A stretch of DNA of 64,000 nucleotides, from assembly GCA_018524725.1 (NCBI GenBank), contig JAEUWP010000207.1, positions 248,001-312,000 on the forward strand, written 5' to 3'. This document shows positions 12,301 to 21,984 of this stretch, in pieces (the stretch's first letter is position 1; each line of letters opens with the position of its first letter). A model generated the notes under the pieces. That model was not told the DNA's origin, did not search any database, and was given only the letters and a program-made list of their open reading frames with translations. The translations under genes were made by a program, and so were the position numbers. Source of the stretch: Podaxis mareebaensis (taxonomy: Eukaryota > Basidiomycota > Agaricomycetes > Agaricales > Agaricaceae).

Positions 12301-13047
12301 TGCTGTGGGGGCTTACTTCGATAAAGTCAAAAGTGTCAGAGTTATATTTGTTCGTTTGAAACTAAACTAGTACTGATTTACCCATAGGGCTCACTTCCCT
12401 TGGTCGTTGAGGCTCACAATGCAGACATCATCGCGACGCTTCTTATCCTCAAGTCAGAATTCGAGATGAAGACAAGAGGGAGTCTCAGATTGACCATTAC
12501 TGGGGCTACGGAAGCCCATTTCCTCGCCAAGGAGTTGGCCGACGCGGGAGTTGGTGTTATCCTGACACCGGCAAAACCTTTACCAAAAAGTTGGGAAAAG
12601 AGGAGGATGTACGTGCCTCTTGCAGATCCTATGTTTCCCAGTTGTTGACCTGTGTCTCTCTCACAGACTACCAGGGCCTCCAATCACAAAAGAAACAACC
12701 TTATCTATTTTACTTAAACATGGGGTTACAGTTGGCATTGGTTCCGAGCAGGTTTGGGCCACACGCAATTTACCTTTTGATATCGCCTGGGTACGTGCGC
12801 AAGCTCTCACCCAGAGCTAGTATTGATGTACGTCTAGGCTGCTATCGAATCCGGCGGTCAAATTACCAAGGAAGAAGCTTTCAGCATTGGCAGCATTAAC
12901 ATTGAGAGACTGCTCGGCGTAGAGCGCGACTCAGCGAGGATGGACTTGGTGGCGACAAAGGGAGGAGATTTGCTCGATTTTGGTGCTGAGGTTGTAGCTG
13001 TTATTTCGCCGGAGCAGGGATTGATTAACCTCATTCGAGGGGATTGA
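9383..13047 (+). CDS. Membrane-anchored amidohydrolase A (metal-dependent hydrolase)
   Basis: An amidohydrolase-superfamily enzyme with a composite beta-sandwich and TIM barrel. An N-terminal hydrophobic stretch (FLWGLALLACAYPI) predicts a signal anchor. Putative metal ligands are the HxH in VDVHSHIG, His in NTHCYE, the FHHASEAY pair, and Asp in MKSDHP. A second sandwich/barrel-like half follows (GSVSPGFVSYGAPLGLEE onward), as in imidazolonepropionase-like fungal proteins. Expected length is about 900 residues. Two consecutive micro-exons, 10271-10281 (11 nt) and 10337-10348 (12 nt), encode the conserved HACGENPS segment. The intron 10886-10933 must be removed because it carries an in-phase stop. 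Met at 9383 or 9428 could start translation; the second lies just before the hydrophobic anchor. A full-length paralogue lies at 18199-21900. The substrate is unknown. Confidence 0.85.
10271..10281 (+). other. 11-nt micro-exon of amidohydrolase A
   Basis: It is preceded by an acceptor ending AATACAGAAG and followed by donor GTACGT. Joined to the exon ending at 10223, it continues the frame as K-H-A-C-(G). The paralogue has an 11-nt exon at the same codon position. Confidence 0.75.
10337..10348 (+). other. 12-nt micro-exon of amidohydrolase A
   Basis: It is preceded by acceptor CATGCAG and followed by donor GTATGC. It supplies (G)-E-N-P-(S) and joins the exon starting at 10403, which continues RSYQGTRMDTIW. 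The paralogue has a matching 12-nt exon. Confidence 0.75.
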
Positions 13048-13501
13048 ACTTGTTACCTATTTTTGAATTTTTTTTTGGGTTTCGACACGGACAGGCTTTG
13101 TATTATGATTCGCTCCCTGGAATCGGAGCTCAGGTTCGCGGTTAAAGTCTTTTGGCTTGCGTGTGCTTGGGCTTATTGTCACTCTTCCATGAGCGCTTAA
13201 TCAGCCAGCGCCATAAGCTCCGGGCTGGGTCTGACATATGATATGGAGTGACTAGTAGGGAATGCCATGGTCGTTTTAAGGCAATGAATAATCACGATGG
13301 ATGGTGTATGGATAGCCATGTCGGTGAGTTGCCATTCGTCTGGATTCATTAACTGTGGTGGGGTCAAATTGAAAATAGGGGGGTTTCAGTGGATTGTATG
13401 GTCACGTGTTCTTATATTGATTTAATGCATGGCCAGTTGATTAGTGACGCCGTTTTTGACGCGTCGAACCCTCTCCCCATCTCCCTCCCTTGCGGCGAGG
13501 C

Positions 13502-16500
13502 ATGCCAAAGGCTCAAAAATCCTCCCAAAATGCGCCCGACGCAAAGGTCAAGCAAATAACAGACTTTTTCCCCAGGAAGCAGGCCTTGTCACAAGGCGCT
13601 AGCCCGGGCGCGTCTCGCCTTACTGTTGCCAGTCAGCGGAACGCGAGGCAGTTATCCACCAAAGAGAACACAACACCACTTACCCGCAACTCGCACTCTA
13701 GAACGAAACAGGGGAGCGAATCTTCAACGAATACCACTGCTTCCTCTGACTCCCAGCGTGCTGGGGCTGGTTCCCCTATGCCAACCAAAACCATTCATAT
13801 CACTTCCCCTATGCAACCATCCACCAAGCGCTTCCGCTCCCAAAGCATAGTATCACCTCAACCTAGCAAGCAAAACAAGCGGTCAAAGCAAATTCTATGT
13901 GAATCCAAGTTCGAAGAGGGGAAGATGGATGTCGAAGAAAGTGCAGTTGTATATGTTCGATCCGAACCCGCTCCTGTGCCCAATTCTTCGTTTCTACAAG
14001 TTCCCCCTTCGGATACAACCCGGGTGAAGAAATCTCGCTTTTCTACACCTCCGGACCATCAGTTGGAGGTCATCTCTTTGGTGCCAAGTAGTCTATCGGA
14101 GGAAAAGGAACTAGAGCCGAATCGTCCAGAGCAGAAAGACGTTCGGGTTGTCAAAGAAGCTGTTGATCATTGGAGGCAGCAAGCACTACCACCGTCTCCG
14201 TCAACGAGCGTGAATAGCCCTATTGAACCCAGGGTGGAGTCGCGACCTATATCGCAGTCTTCCACACCTTTTGATACCGATTGGAGTATGGCTGTTGACT
14301 CGGTGGACAATTCTACACCTGCACGACCCAACTTCAGTGCAACTACCGCCTCTATTCCCACACCCCCTTCGACGGACGGACCCGATGACATACATCTGAT
14401 ATCGCCTGTCAAACCCTTGGATGCAAAGGCTAAGACAGAACAAATTATAAGGGACATAAAGGCTCGTGCTTATGCACAATCTCGCGCACAGGAACCTTCA
14501 TCTCCTCTTTCGGAGATTGCGAGTCTGGACAGTACCGACGACGAAGATGACAACTTTGATGGTTTAGATGGGCTAGGTCTCGGAAATAGCACCAAGTTGA
14601 AGAGGTACGTTTGAGTGGCTATGTAATGGTTACAGTAACTGATACTGAACGATAATTCAGCCCGCTGAAAGCGAAGAGTCCTGCCAAGCCCACAAGATAT
14701 AACCTGCGGAAACCCTCGGCGAAGATGGGGTCGAACAAGCCAAACTCGACATTCAATTTGCACCGTGATATTTCACCTTCGCCGCCAGCGAGACCGAAAC
14801 CTGCTGTAAATCCTTTGGATGCGCTCCTCAAAGAAAAACGGGTGATTGACGGCAAGAATGGAGCGAGGTCTGCGGATCGAGAAGCACAACTCCGTGACTT
14901 GGCGAGCATGAACCTCAACGACGAATCGGACGATGATGTCGACAGTCTTAACAAGTTGAAGACCAGCATCCCTATTCTCAAGGAGGACATTGGAAATCCT
15001 TTCATCGATGACGAGCAGAGGCAGCAGGTCATGGAGATCCTCAAGGGTGATAGAATGATTGAGGACGAGGAGGAACACCTGCGGCAACAGGGGAAGGTTG
15101 GAGTGACACTGTGGGATATCTCGGAGTCATACTTCATGGATTCACGCGACGTTGCACTCCTACCGCTTGAGTACCTGGGCTCAGATCCAACTCTGCGAGC
15201 ATTCGCTCAAACAATTGCTCATGGTAATCGGGAATTAATTCATTTGATGTTGCAAACCGGTGCCTTGGAGTTGGCCAATTATGCTGATGGAGGCATCAAT
15301 GTAATTAATTGGTTGATAGGCTTGGGTGAGTGTTTCAATTGTTGCAGGGAGGCCCCTTACCCACAGTGGACAACGTTAGCTCTGTCTCGGAGAGACGACA
15401 ACTTAGACTTCTCGGCTTCCCGAGTGTTGTCCAATGTTCTGAGCAACTCCACAATCATGACGCCTGTACCTCTATTCGAACATATGTTGTTCACACTTCG
15501 TGCCCTCGGTGCAAAACCTTCTATCCTGGAGAGGCTGGGTTGGGTGGTTAGCAACGAACCGCACAGTGGGATCTCAGATGATGAGCGCTCTCTCGTAGTT
15601 GAGCGCCTGATGTTCTGTGTCATAGATGCTGCAAAGTGAGTGCTTGATCCCGTTTGTGGTGCGCTTCCAGCAATTTGCTCAAATAACATCAGGGCATGCC
15701 GTCTGAATCGGAGAGAAACACCTGACATCGTTGCTGCTCTTCTACTTATCGGCATGGATTCCTCATCGCCTTATGAGATGAAGCTGCAGGTTTCTCAGGC
15801 AATCCGCGAAGTATGCCAGTCTGTCGGCCAGGAAAACGATGTTGATGTTGATGTGGTATGTAAACATTATTACTCGAGAATGTATACCCCCAACTTGGCA
15901 TGATCTAGGAGAGCGCTATCTGTAACAAGGTGCTGCATTTAATTCAGCCCCATACTCTTCAAAACAAGTCGTATGCACTCAACTTTCTCGCGATCGGCGC
16001 CGGTCGTACGGCCCGTATTGCTCGCTCAGTGGCGCATGCCATGCTATCCAATAAGTCTGCACTACTCCCGGTATTATGCCTGCCTTTTTTTGTCATTTAG
16101 CTTTCATTGACCCTTCAACGCTAGTCACAGTATTCCCCACTACCGCCACTCTCTGAGATTATGACCATGCTTGGGATTTCGACTCAAGACTCTCCTCGTC
16201 CTGCAGGCAAATTCGAAATACATGAAGGGACTGATTATGTCGACATGGCATGCTGGACATACGTATTGGCTGTCGCCATCACCGGCATCCCGCAGTATCT
16301 GGAACAAGAGGAGTCCAGCAAAAGCACGCTGTCTCCCTCAAGGAGTCCCGCTAAGGAGAAGGATCAGTCGCTCGTGCATGCTCTGCACGAAAAACTGTAC
16401 AAAATCCATGGCCGAATCCGTGTGTTCTCCTTCCTGATTAAACGTGTATTACGTACTGATAACCCCGGTATTTGCAGAGGATACCCGTGCAGCGCATTTG

Positions 16501-16626
16501 GATCGGTCGCGAACAAAGGCTATCATATTCCAAACAGCCTTTCGAATTCTGTATCAGTATCAGGCAGTCACGCAAAATCGGAGAAAGAACAACCAGAATA
16601 TACAGAACTATTTCCGCCGGAAGTGA
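13502..16626 (+). CDS. Large nuclear-type protein, candidate SLF2/Nse6-like (CANIN) Smc5/6 partner
   Basis: A protein of about 900 residues with two parts. The first 400 or so are Ser/Pro-rich and low complexity, predicted disordered, with basic patches (TKRFRSQS, KQNKRSKQ). Residues 16-26 (VKQITDFFPRK) look like a PCNA-interacting box with the TD of a PIP degron but lack the leading Gln. The second part is helical, repeat-like (LLPLEYLGSDPTLRAF, LIHLMLQTGALELANYAD, and a last exon with DTRAAHLDRSRTKA). I read this as resembling the CANIN domain of SMC5/6 localisation factor 2, from memory and with limited certainty. Splicing 16430-16479 joins KIHGRI to QDTRAAHLDR. The ATG at 13502 is the first in-frame one. 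Its neighbour Rad10 also acts in DNA repair, which is only weak contextual support. If CANIN is wrong, it remains an unassigned disordered/helical nuclear protein. Confidence 0.7.
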
Positions 16627-16856
16627 TTGCGTGGACCTCCTCTTTCGTTCACGTCGTTTGCCTTTTGATGTAGTCTACATTCCAGGTTAAGGTCAATACT
16701 TTACTCTTTAATCATTTCAACTTATAGTATTTGGCTAATTGGCCCCTGCTTTGCTTTTTTTCGTTTTTGTAAAAGTTTAAGTTATACGTATAATATTACA
16801 CGCGCCATAGGTCGCTGCTGACCCTACCATACTACATGCGCCGAAGAATCACCGTG

Positions 16857-18069
16857 TCAGGGATCGAGGTCAATGTCAAAAGGCCGCGGTTTATCAGGTT
16901 GAGCCTGTTTCAGCGGTGGGCCAGCGTCGAGCGCCCGCGAAATCTCGTCAGGACTCAGATCCCGCTCAATATCCCAGGGGGGGCTCGATTCTCGCGGTGG
17001 CTGCCGAGGTGGTGGCACCTGAGGTTGCTTAGTCTTCTCTTTGTCACCTGGTGGTTCACGTATTTGCGTGGTTTGTGTTGGGTTGGGGAGTCGAAGATCA
17101 GTGAGTTTGGTAGTAGCATCGTTACGAAATGGCTTCTTGAACGCGTTTTCGATATTCTTAACTTTGACTTGTCCGAAACCGGGAAGATTGCGAAGCTGAT
17201 CTGAGGTTGCTTTTGAGATATTCGCGAAGCTCTGTGATCGAGTCAGTGGATGACTCAGGGAACTTGGTCGGAAGGTCATGCGACGTACGCCGAATGTCGA
17301 GCGGAGCGTTTCTACGTCTGTTTTGTTGACTTTGGGAATACTGGTCAAAGCGCTGCGTAGGATTGCGCTGTAGTCTTTGTCGACGCGTTCCTTGATCATG
17401 TCCGGTGGTTTGGATTCATATTGCTTGTACATGGAGAGGTAGTGGGCAGCCTCGTCATTCCTGTAGGCGAACAGAAGTGAGAAATACTTTAATTTTGGGC
17501 TCTCGGCGGAAACCCACGAAAAAGCGACAATGATCGTGATGTTGTTGATGAGGCATGACTACGGGTGGATCAGATGAGAGCAGTATATAGAATGACCGTT
17601 TGACCTTGGTGAGTTCTCGTATGGGGTCACGGTGATCTGTCTAAGATCCAGTGTTGAGTGGCGATAATTTATCAAACTCAAGACAAGAAACCTACAATAT
17701 CGCAGAGGATTAAGAGAAAGCGACGATCATATGAGTGTCCCAGTTTCTCGATGCGGGTGTGGATGTATTCTGGGTGAAGGCGGTGATAGCGAAGACTTTT
17801 TGATCATAAGAAGCTACGATATATGGAAAACGCCATCCTCACCTGAGGAATAAAACGCCTGTTGTCCTACCGACCTGATAGTCGGCGGCGATGTCTCCAA
17901 ACTCTTTACCGACATTTCGTATGCATTCCAGAACTGGATTTCCCCTCTAACACGGATGTAAGTGGTTCAGTGATCCTGTTTTGAGATATAAGCGCACCTG
18001 ACATGGATTTACGATGATGTTATTGCCAGAATTTGGAACGACGACAGGAGGCGCGTGAGTAGGTGGCAT
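16857..18069 (-). CDS. RAD10: DNA repair endonuclease subunit ERCC1/Rad10/Swi10
   Basis: The non-catalytic partner of the XPF/Rad1 nuclease, which makes the 5' incision in nucleotide-excision repair and acts in single-strand annealing. After splicing, the central domain reads NSGNNIIVNPCQ, RGNPVLECIRNVGKEFGD, ADYQVGRTTGVLFL, RYHRLHPEYIHTRI. It ends with the tandem helix-hairpin-helix region (ATSDQLRNLPGFGQVKVKNI). A Pro-rich C-terminal tail follows and ends at the stop 16857-16859. Two possible starts exist: 18069 (MPPTHAPPVV) and 18120-18123 (MMCSARPR). I prefer 18069 because a TATAAATA box, apparently for the divergent amidohydrolase B, lies at 18076-18083. The gene converges with the CANIN-like gene and diverges from amidohydrolase B. 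Confidence 0.93.
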
Positions 18070-18075
18070 GAGAGT

Positions 18076-18083
18076 TATAAATA
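18076..18083 (+). promoter_or_regulatory. TATA-like box in the RAD10/amidohydrolase B divergent promoter
   Basis: TATAAATA lies about 115 bp before the amidohydrolase B ATG at 18199. It falls inside the longer of the two possible RAD10 coding starts, which argues for the shorter RAD10 start. Confidence 0.4.
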
Positions 18084-18198
18084 GAGTAATCAGGGGTGAG
18101 CGGGGGCGGGCCGAACACATCATTGGCGGGGAAGTTGTGTGATTTTCTTTTGCCCATTTTCGTTTTTGCTGCTCACCACCATCGCGTCGGCGGACGCA

Positions 18199-21100
18199 AT
18201 GGATAAGATTCCCCAACCGAACACTGCCGCATCCCCGAGGTCGAACAGGCACCTCAAGAAGCGTCTGCTTGTTCCTGTCACCCTTTCTCTGGGACTGGCG
18301 GCGCTCTTTGGTCTTCAAGCCAATAATATCTATTCGGGCTCACGCTTCCAGGCGGTTCCAATTAATGCCAACGAAATTTTGGGCAAGTGTCGTCAGTTGA
18401 AACTTCCGGCAGGTCCCCCGAGCAACTTCTACGAACGCACCGCGTCCGATCGTTTCGAGTCCGGAACGCCTCCTACTCTTATCAAGAACGCGACTATCTG
18501 GACCGGACGCGTCTCGGGCTATGAAGTAATCAAAGGCGACATCCTGATAGACAAAGGAATCATTCAAGCTATTGGAGATATCGAACCATCGGATCTGAAT
18601 GTGTTTTCTGAGCTTGTTACGGTGGATGCAGGGGAAGCTTGGGTAACTCCTGGGTGAGCAGTCAAGCTCGCTCTCACACCCATTCATGATTAACTTTGAA
18701 GCGATAGGATTGTGGACATGCATTCACACCTCGGTGTGGGGAGTGCCCCAGCGCTCAAAGGTGCTGATGACACCAACTCGTTAAAGGGGCTTGTCCTTCC
18801 ATGGCTTCGTAGTTTGGACGGTTTAAATACCCATGATGACTCATACCAGCTTTCCATTTCTGGAGGGCTCACAACAGCTAATATACTACCAGGGTCTGCT
18901 GATGCAATTGGTAAATCTCCGTATTCTAAACTTGTCAGTTTGGGCTGAAAGATGCGTCTTTAGGCGGCCAGGCATTCACAATCAAATTAAGACCTACATC
19001 TGAACGTTCGGCAAGTTCAATGCTGCTTGAACCTCCGTATACCATAAATGGAACCTACGTCGACCCGTCTTTGCCACCGCGATGGCGCCAAATGAAGTGA
19101 GTTGCTACCGTGCTTATATTTCACTTGTTATTAACCCACGGTAAGGCATGCCTGTGGTGCGTAAAACGAATAATGGTACGGATCATTTGACCAACTCTTT
19201 GATTAGGTGAAAACCCAAGTAAGTTTTCTTATTGTTCTCTCTTGTGCTACGTGTATTCTCTCATGCTGAATTCCGCCAGGTCGTGTTTACTCAGGAACTC
19301 GTATGGATACGATCTGGGCCTTCAGACAAGGGTAATCATAGTTTTATTTATATTACGTAGAGACTCAATTCCGTTTCAGATACGATACCGCTCGGAAGAT
19401 TAAAGAGGAACAAGATACTTACTGCGAGAAAGCCCTTACCGGACAATGGAATAATCTTGGCCCCTTCCCCGAAAACCTTCAATGGGAGGCACTGGTGGAT
19501 GTATTGCGAGGACGAGTCAAAGTAGGACCTTACCCGTCAAAAATTGGATAAAAATCTTGATGTGATGACTAGGTTCACAACCACTGCTACGAAGTGGTTG
19601 ATTTGGATGGCATGGTCCGGGTATGTAACTCATATTTGCATGATACACTTGTTAGCTAATGGACGGACAGATCACCAATGAATTCAAATTCTCTATAGCT
19701 GCCTTCCACCATGCACACGAGACATATCTGGTCCCAGATCTACTGAAAAAAGCATACGGTTCGTCATATGATGATGACGCGCCTAACATGCAAACTAAAG
19801 GAGCTTATAAAGGCCACCCTCCTGGTGTTGCTCTTTTCGCCACTAACGCCAGGTACAAACGTGAAGCTTACAGAGGTTCTGAGTTTGCACCACGCATTCT
19901 GGCCGACAATGGGCTACAGGTCGTTATGAAGGTCGGTCCTACAGTCCATATGATGCGTACCGCTGAACGCCATGCTCTTAGAGTGACCACTTTGTTCTGA
20001 ATTCAAGATATCTAATTAATGAGGCCCAGCAAGCCCATTACTATGGCCTAGCCTCCAACCTTGCCTTAGCTTCTGTGACCTCAACACCAGCCACAATCCT
20101 GGGACTGGACCATCGAATTGGGTTCATCAAGACAGGTGAGTTATGAACTATTTTAATGAGGTACAGTCTGATCAAGAGGTATAACACAGGTTATGATGCT
20201 GGTGAGTAATATCACCCCATTACATGCGCTTTTTTTGAGTCGATCTTTATAGATGTCGTGATTTGGGATAGCCACCCGCTTGCGCTTGGTGCTGCACCAC
20301 AACAAGTTTTCATCGACGGTATTGCCCAGCTTCAGGATCCACACGTTACACCCAAGCCCACTCGCGCGCAGAAGGTACCAAAGACGCCCAACTTTGACAG
20401 GGAAGCCCAGCTGGCGGTGAAGTACGATGGATTACCACCTCTTGCACCCCACGCAGAACAAGCAGATTACGTTCTTTTCACTAACGTCGGCAGAGTCCAC
20501 ATGCGGGGTCATAATTGCGAGATCTCGCAAGTTTATTCTGTGAGTGAGGCTGGCAAGCCGGGCGTCGTCTTCACCAAAAAGGGTAAGGTTGTTTGCGTGG
20601 GATTGGAAAGCATTTGCGGGAAGGAGGCCAGGGCTTTCAAGAGTCAAACTAAGGTAATCGACTTACAAGGAGGAAGCGTCGCGTAAGTTAGAATTCTGTG
20701 GTCCCGATTGCGATTCATCCTTACTCACACACTTCGTGAAGGCCTGCCTTGACCAGCTTTGGTAGCCCTCTAGGTCTTGAGGATATACAGGGCGAATCTT
20801 CAACCAAAGACGGAAAGGTCATTGATCCCCTTAAGTCCGACGTTCCAAGTATTCTTGGAGGCGACGGTAGCCTTATCCGCGCTGTGGACGGACTGCAGTA
20901 CTACTCCCGCGACGCATTGTAAGACGCGAGGCCCTCAACGCCACATTCTAAGCGTTTTTGTTCTTCCGTTCTGACTAATTTTCTGCAGGCTCGCATATCA
21001 TTCTGGAGTGACTGCCGGAATTTCTTCCCCTATATCCTCGGGTTTCTTGTCAGGGCTAGGAACCGCCTTCACGACCGGAGCGTTCCATAAGCTCTCGAAT

Positions 21101-21900
21101 GGTGCTGTACTCCAAGACGAAACTGCACTTCACGTTGCTATTGGTGCTTCCACCAGTCCCAGCGTTAGCACCCAGATTGCCCTTCTTCGTCGACTTCTGA
21201 GTGGCGAGGGCAAAGGCGACTTGGGAAAAGCTTTTGAGAAGGTCGTCAAGGTCAGTTTTCGCATTTTGCACAATGACTTCCGGTCACTCAAGGTTTCTCT
21301 AATAGGGTGAAATACCCCTGGTCGTCGCTGTCGAAAGCGCAGATATCATGGCAACTTTGATCACCCTCAAACGAGAAGTTGAGTCTGAGACAAAGACCCA
21401 TCTTCAGATCACCTTTGCCGGTGCAGCGGAAGCTCATCTCCTTGCACAAGAAATCGGAGGAGCTGGGATCGGCGTTATTTTGCGTCCTGTCCGACCTTTC
21501 CCCTACACATGGAAATCTAGGAGGATCCTTGCAGGACCTCCGCTCACTGAGGAGAATGCCGCTGCTACTTTGATCCGTCATAACGTCACAGTCGGGATTG
21601 GCATTGAAGAATCATGGAGTGCACGGAATATTCGTTTTGACGCCGGTTGGGTAAGAATACTCTTCCCCTTTCGGATACTCTTCGTCGACTGAAAGGGTAT
21701 AGGTTGGACTCGAAGCGGGAGAAGACCGCATCTCCTATGAACAGGCCCTTGCTTTGGCCTCCACCAATCTCGAGAAACTCTTAGGTCTTAAGAAAGGAAA
21801 CTCTGACCTAGTTGCTGTCGCACATGGCGACTTTTTGAGTTTTGAAGGCAAACCAACTGCCATTATATCTGAAGGTAGAAATACGGTTGATCTACTGTAA
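18199..21900 (+). CDS. Membrane-anchored amidohydrolase B, paralogue of A
   Basis: Full-length paralogue of the 9383-13047 gene with the same plan: a basic N-terminus and a hydrophobic anchor (LLVPVTLSLGLAALFGL), the segment GPPSNFYERTASDRFESGT, metal site VDMHSHLG, HNHCYE, FHHAHETY and MKSDHS, then the second half from about 20740. Micro-exons at 19146-19156 (11 nt) and 19207-19218 (12 nt) encode HACGENPS as in copy A. The segment 19759-19800 is 42 nt and looks like an intron (GTTCGT...CCTAAC...AAAG), yet reads through in frame if kept. The ATG at 18199 is the first. A GTG-led extension upstream would add a signal-peptide-like stretch but no ATG supports it. It ends with TAA at 21898-21900, 84 bp from the convergent deacetylase gene. 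The substrate is unknown. Confidence 0.85.
19146..19156 (+). other. 11-nt micro-exon of amidohydrolase B
   Basis: Acceptor GGTAAG, donor GTGCGT. Joined after the exon ending at 19096 it gives K-H-A-C-(G). Same size and phase as 10271-10281 in copy A. Confidence 0.75.
19207..19218 (+). other. 12-nt micro-exon of amidohydrolase B
   Basis: Acceptor GATTAG, donor GTAAGT. It encodes (G)-E-N-P-(S) and joins the exon from 19280 (RVYSGTRMDTIW). Same size and phase as 10337-10348 in copy A. Confidence 0.75.
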
Positions 21901-21984
21901 ATATTATCGTACATACCCTGAAATGAAATACACAGCGTGGAACAGATAGCAATAGGACAACGAACTGAAAAAGAACCAGTCTAC

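Noticed and set aside
18139..18198. Signal-peptide-like extension before amidohydrolase B
   Set aside because: It begins with GTG, not ATG, and the next ATG at 18199 already provides a basic N-terminus and hydrophobic anchor.
9383..21900. Biosynthetic cluster of P450, amidohydrolases and the Zn2Cys6 regulator
   Set aside because: The genes between them are housekeeping, no core synthase is present, and the regulator is more than 20 kb away.
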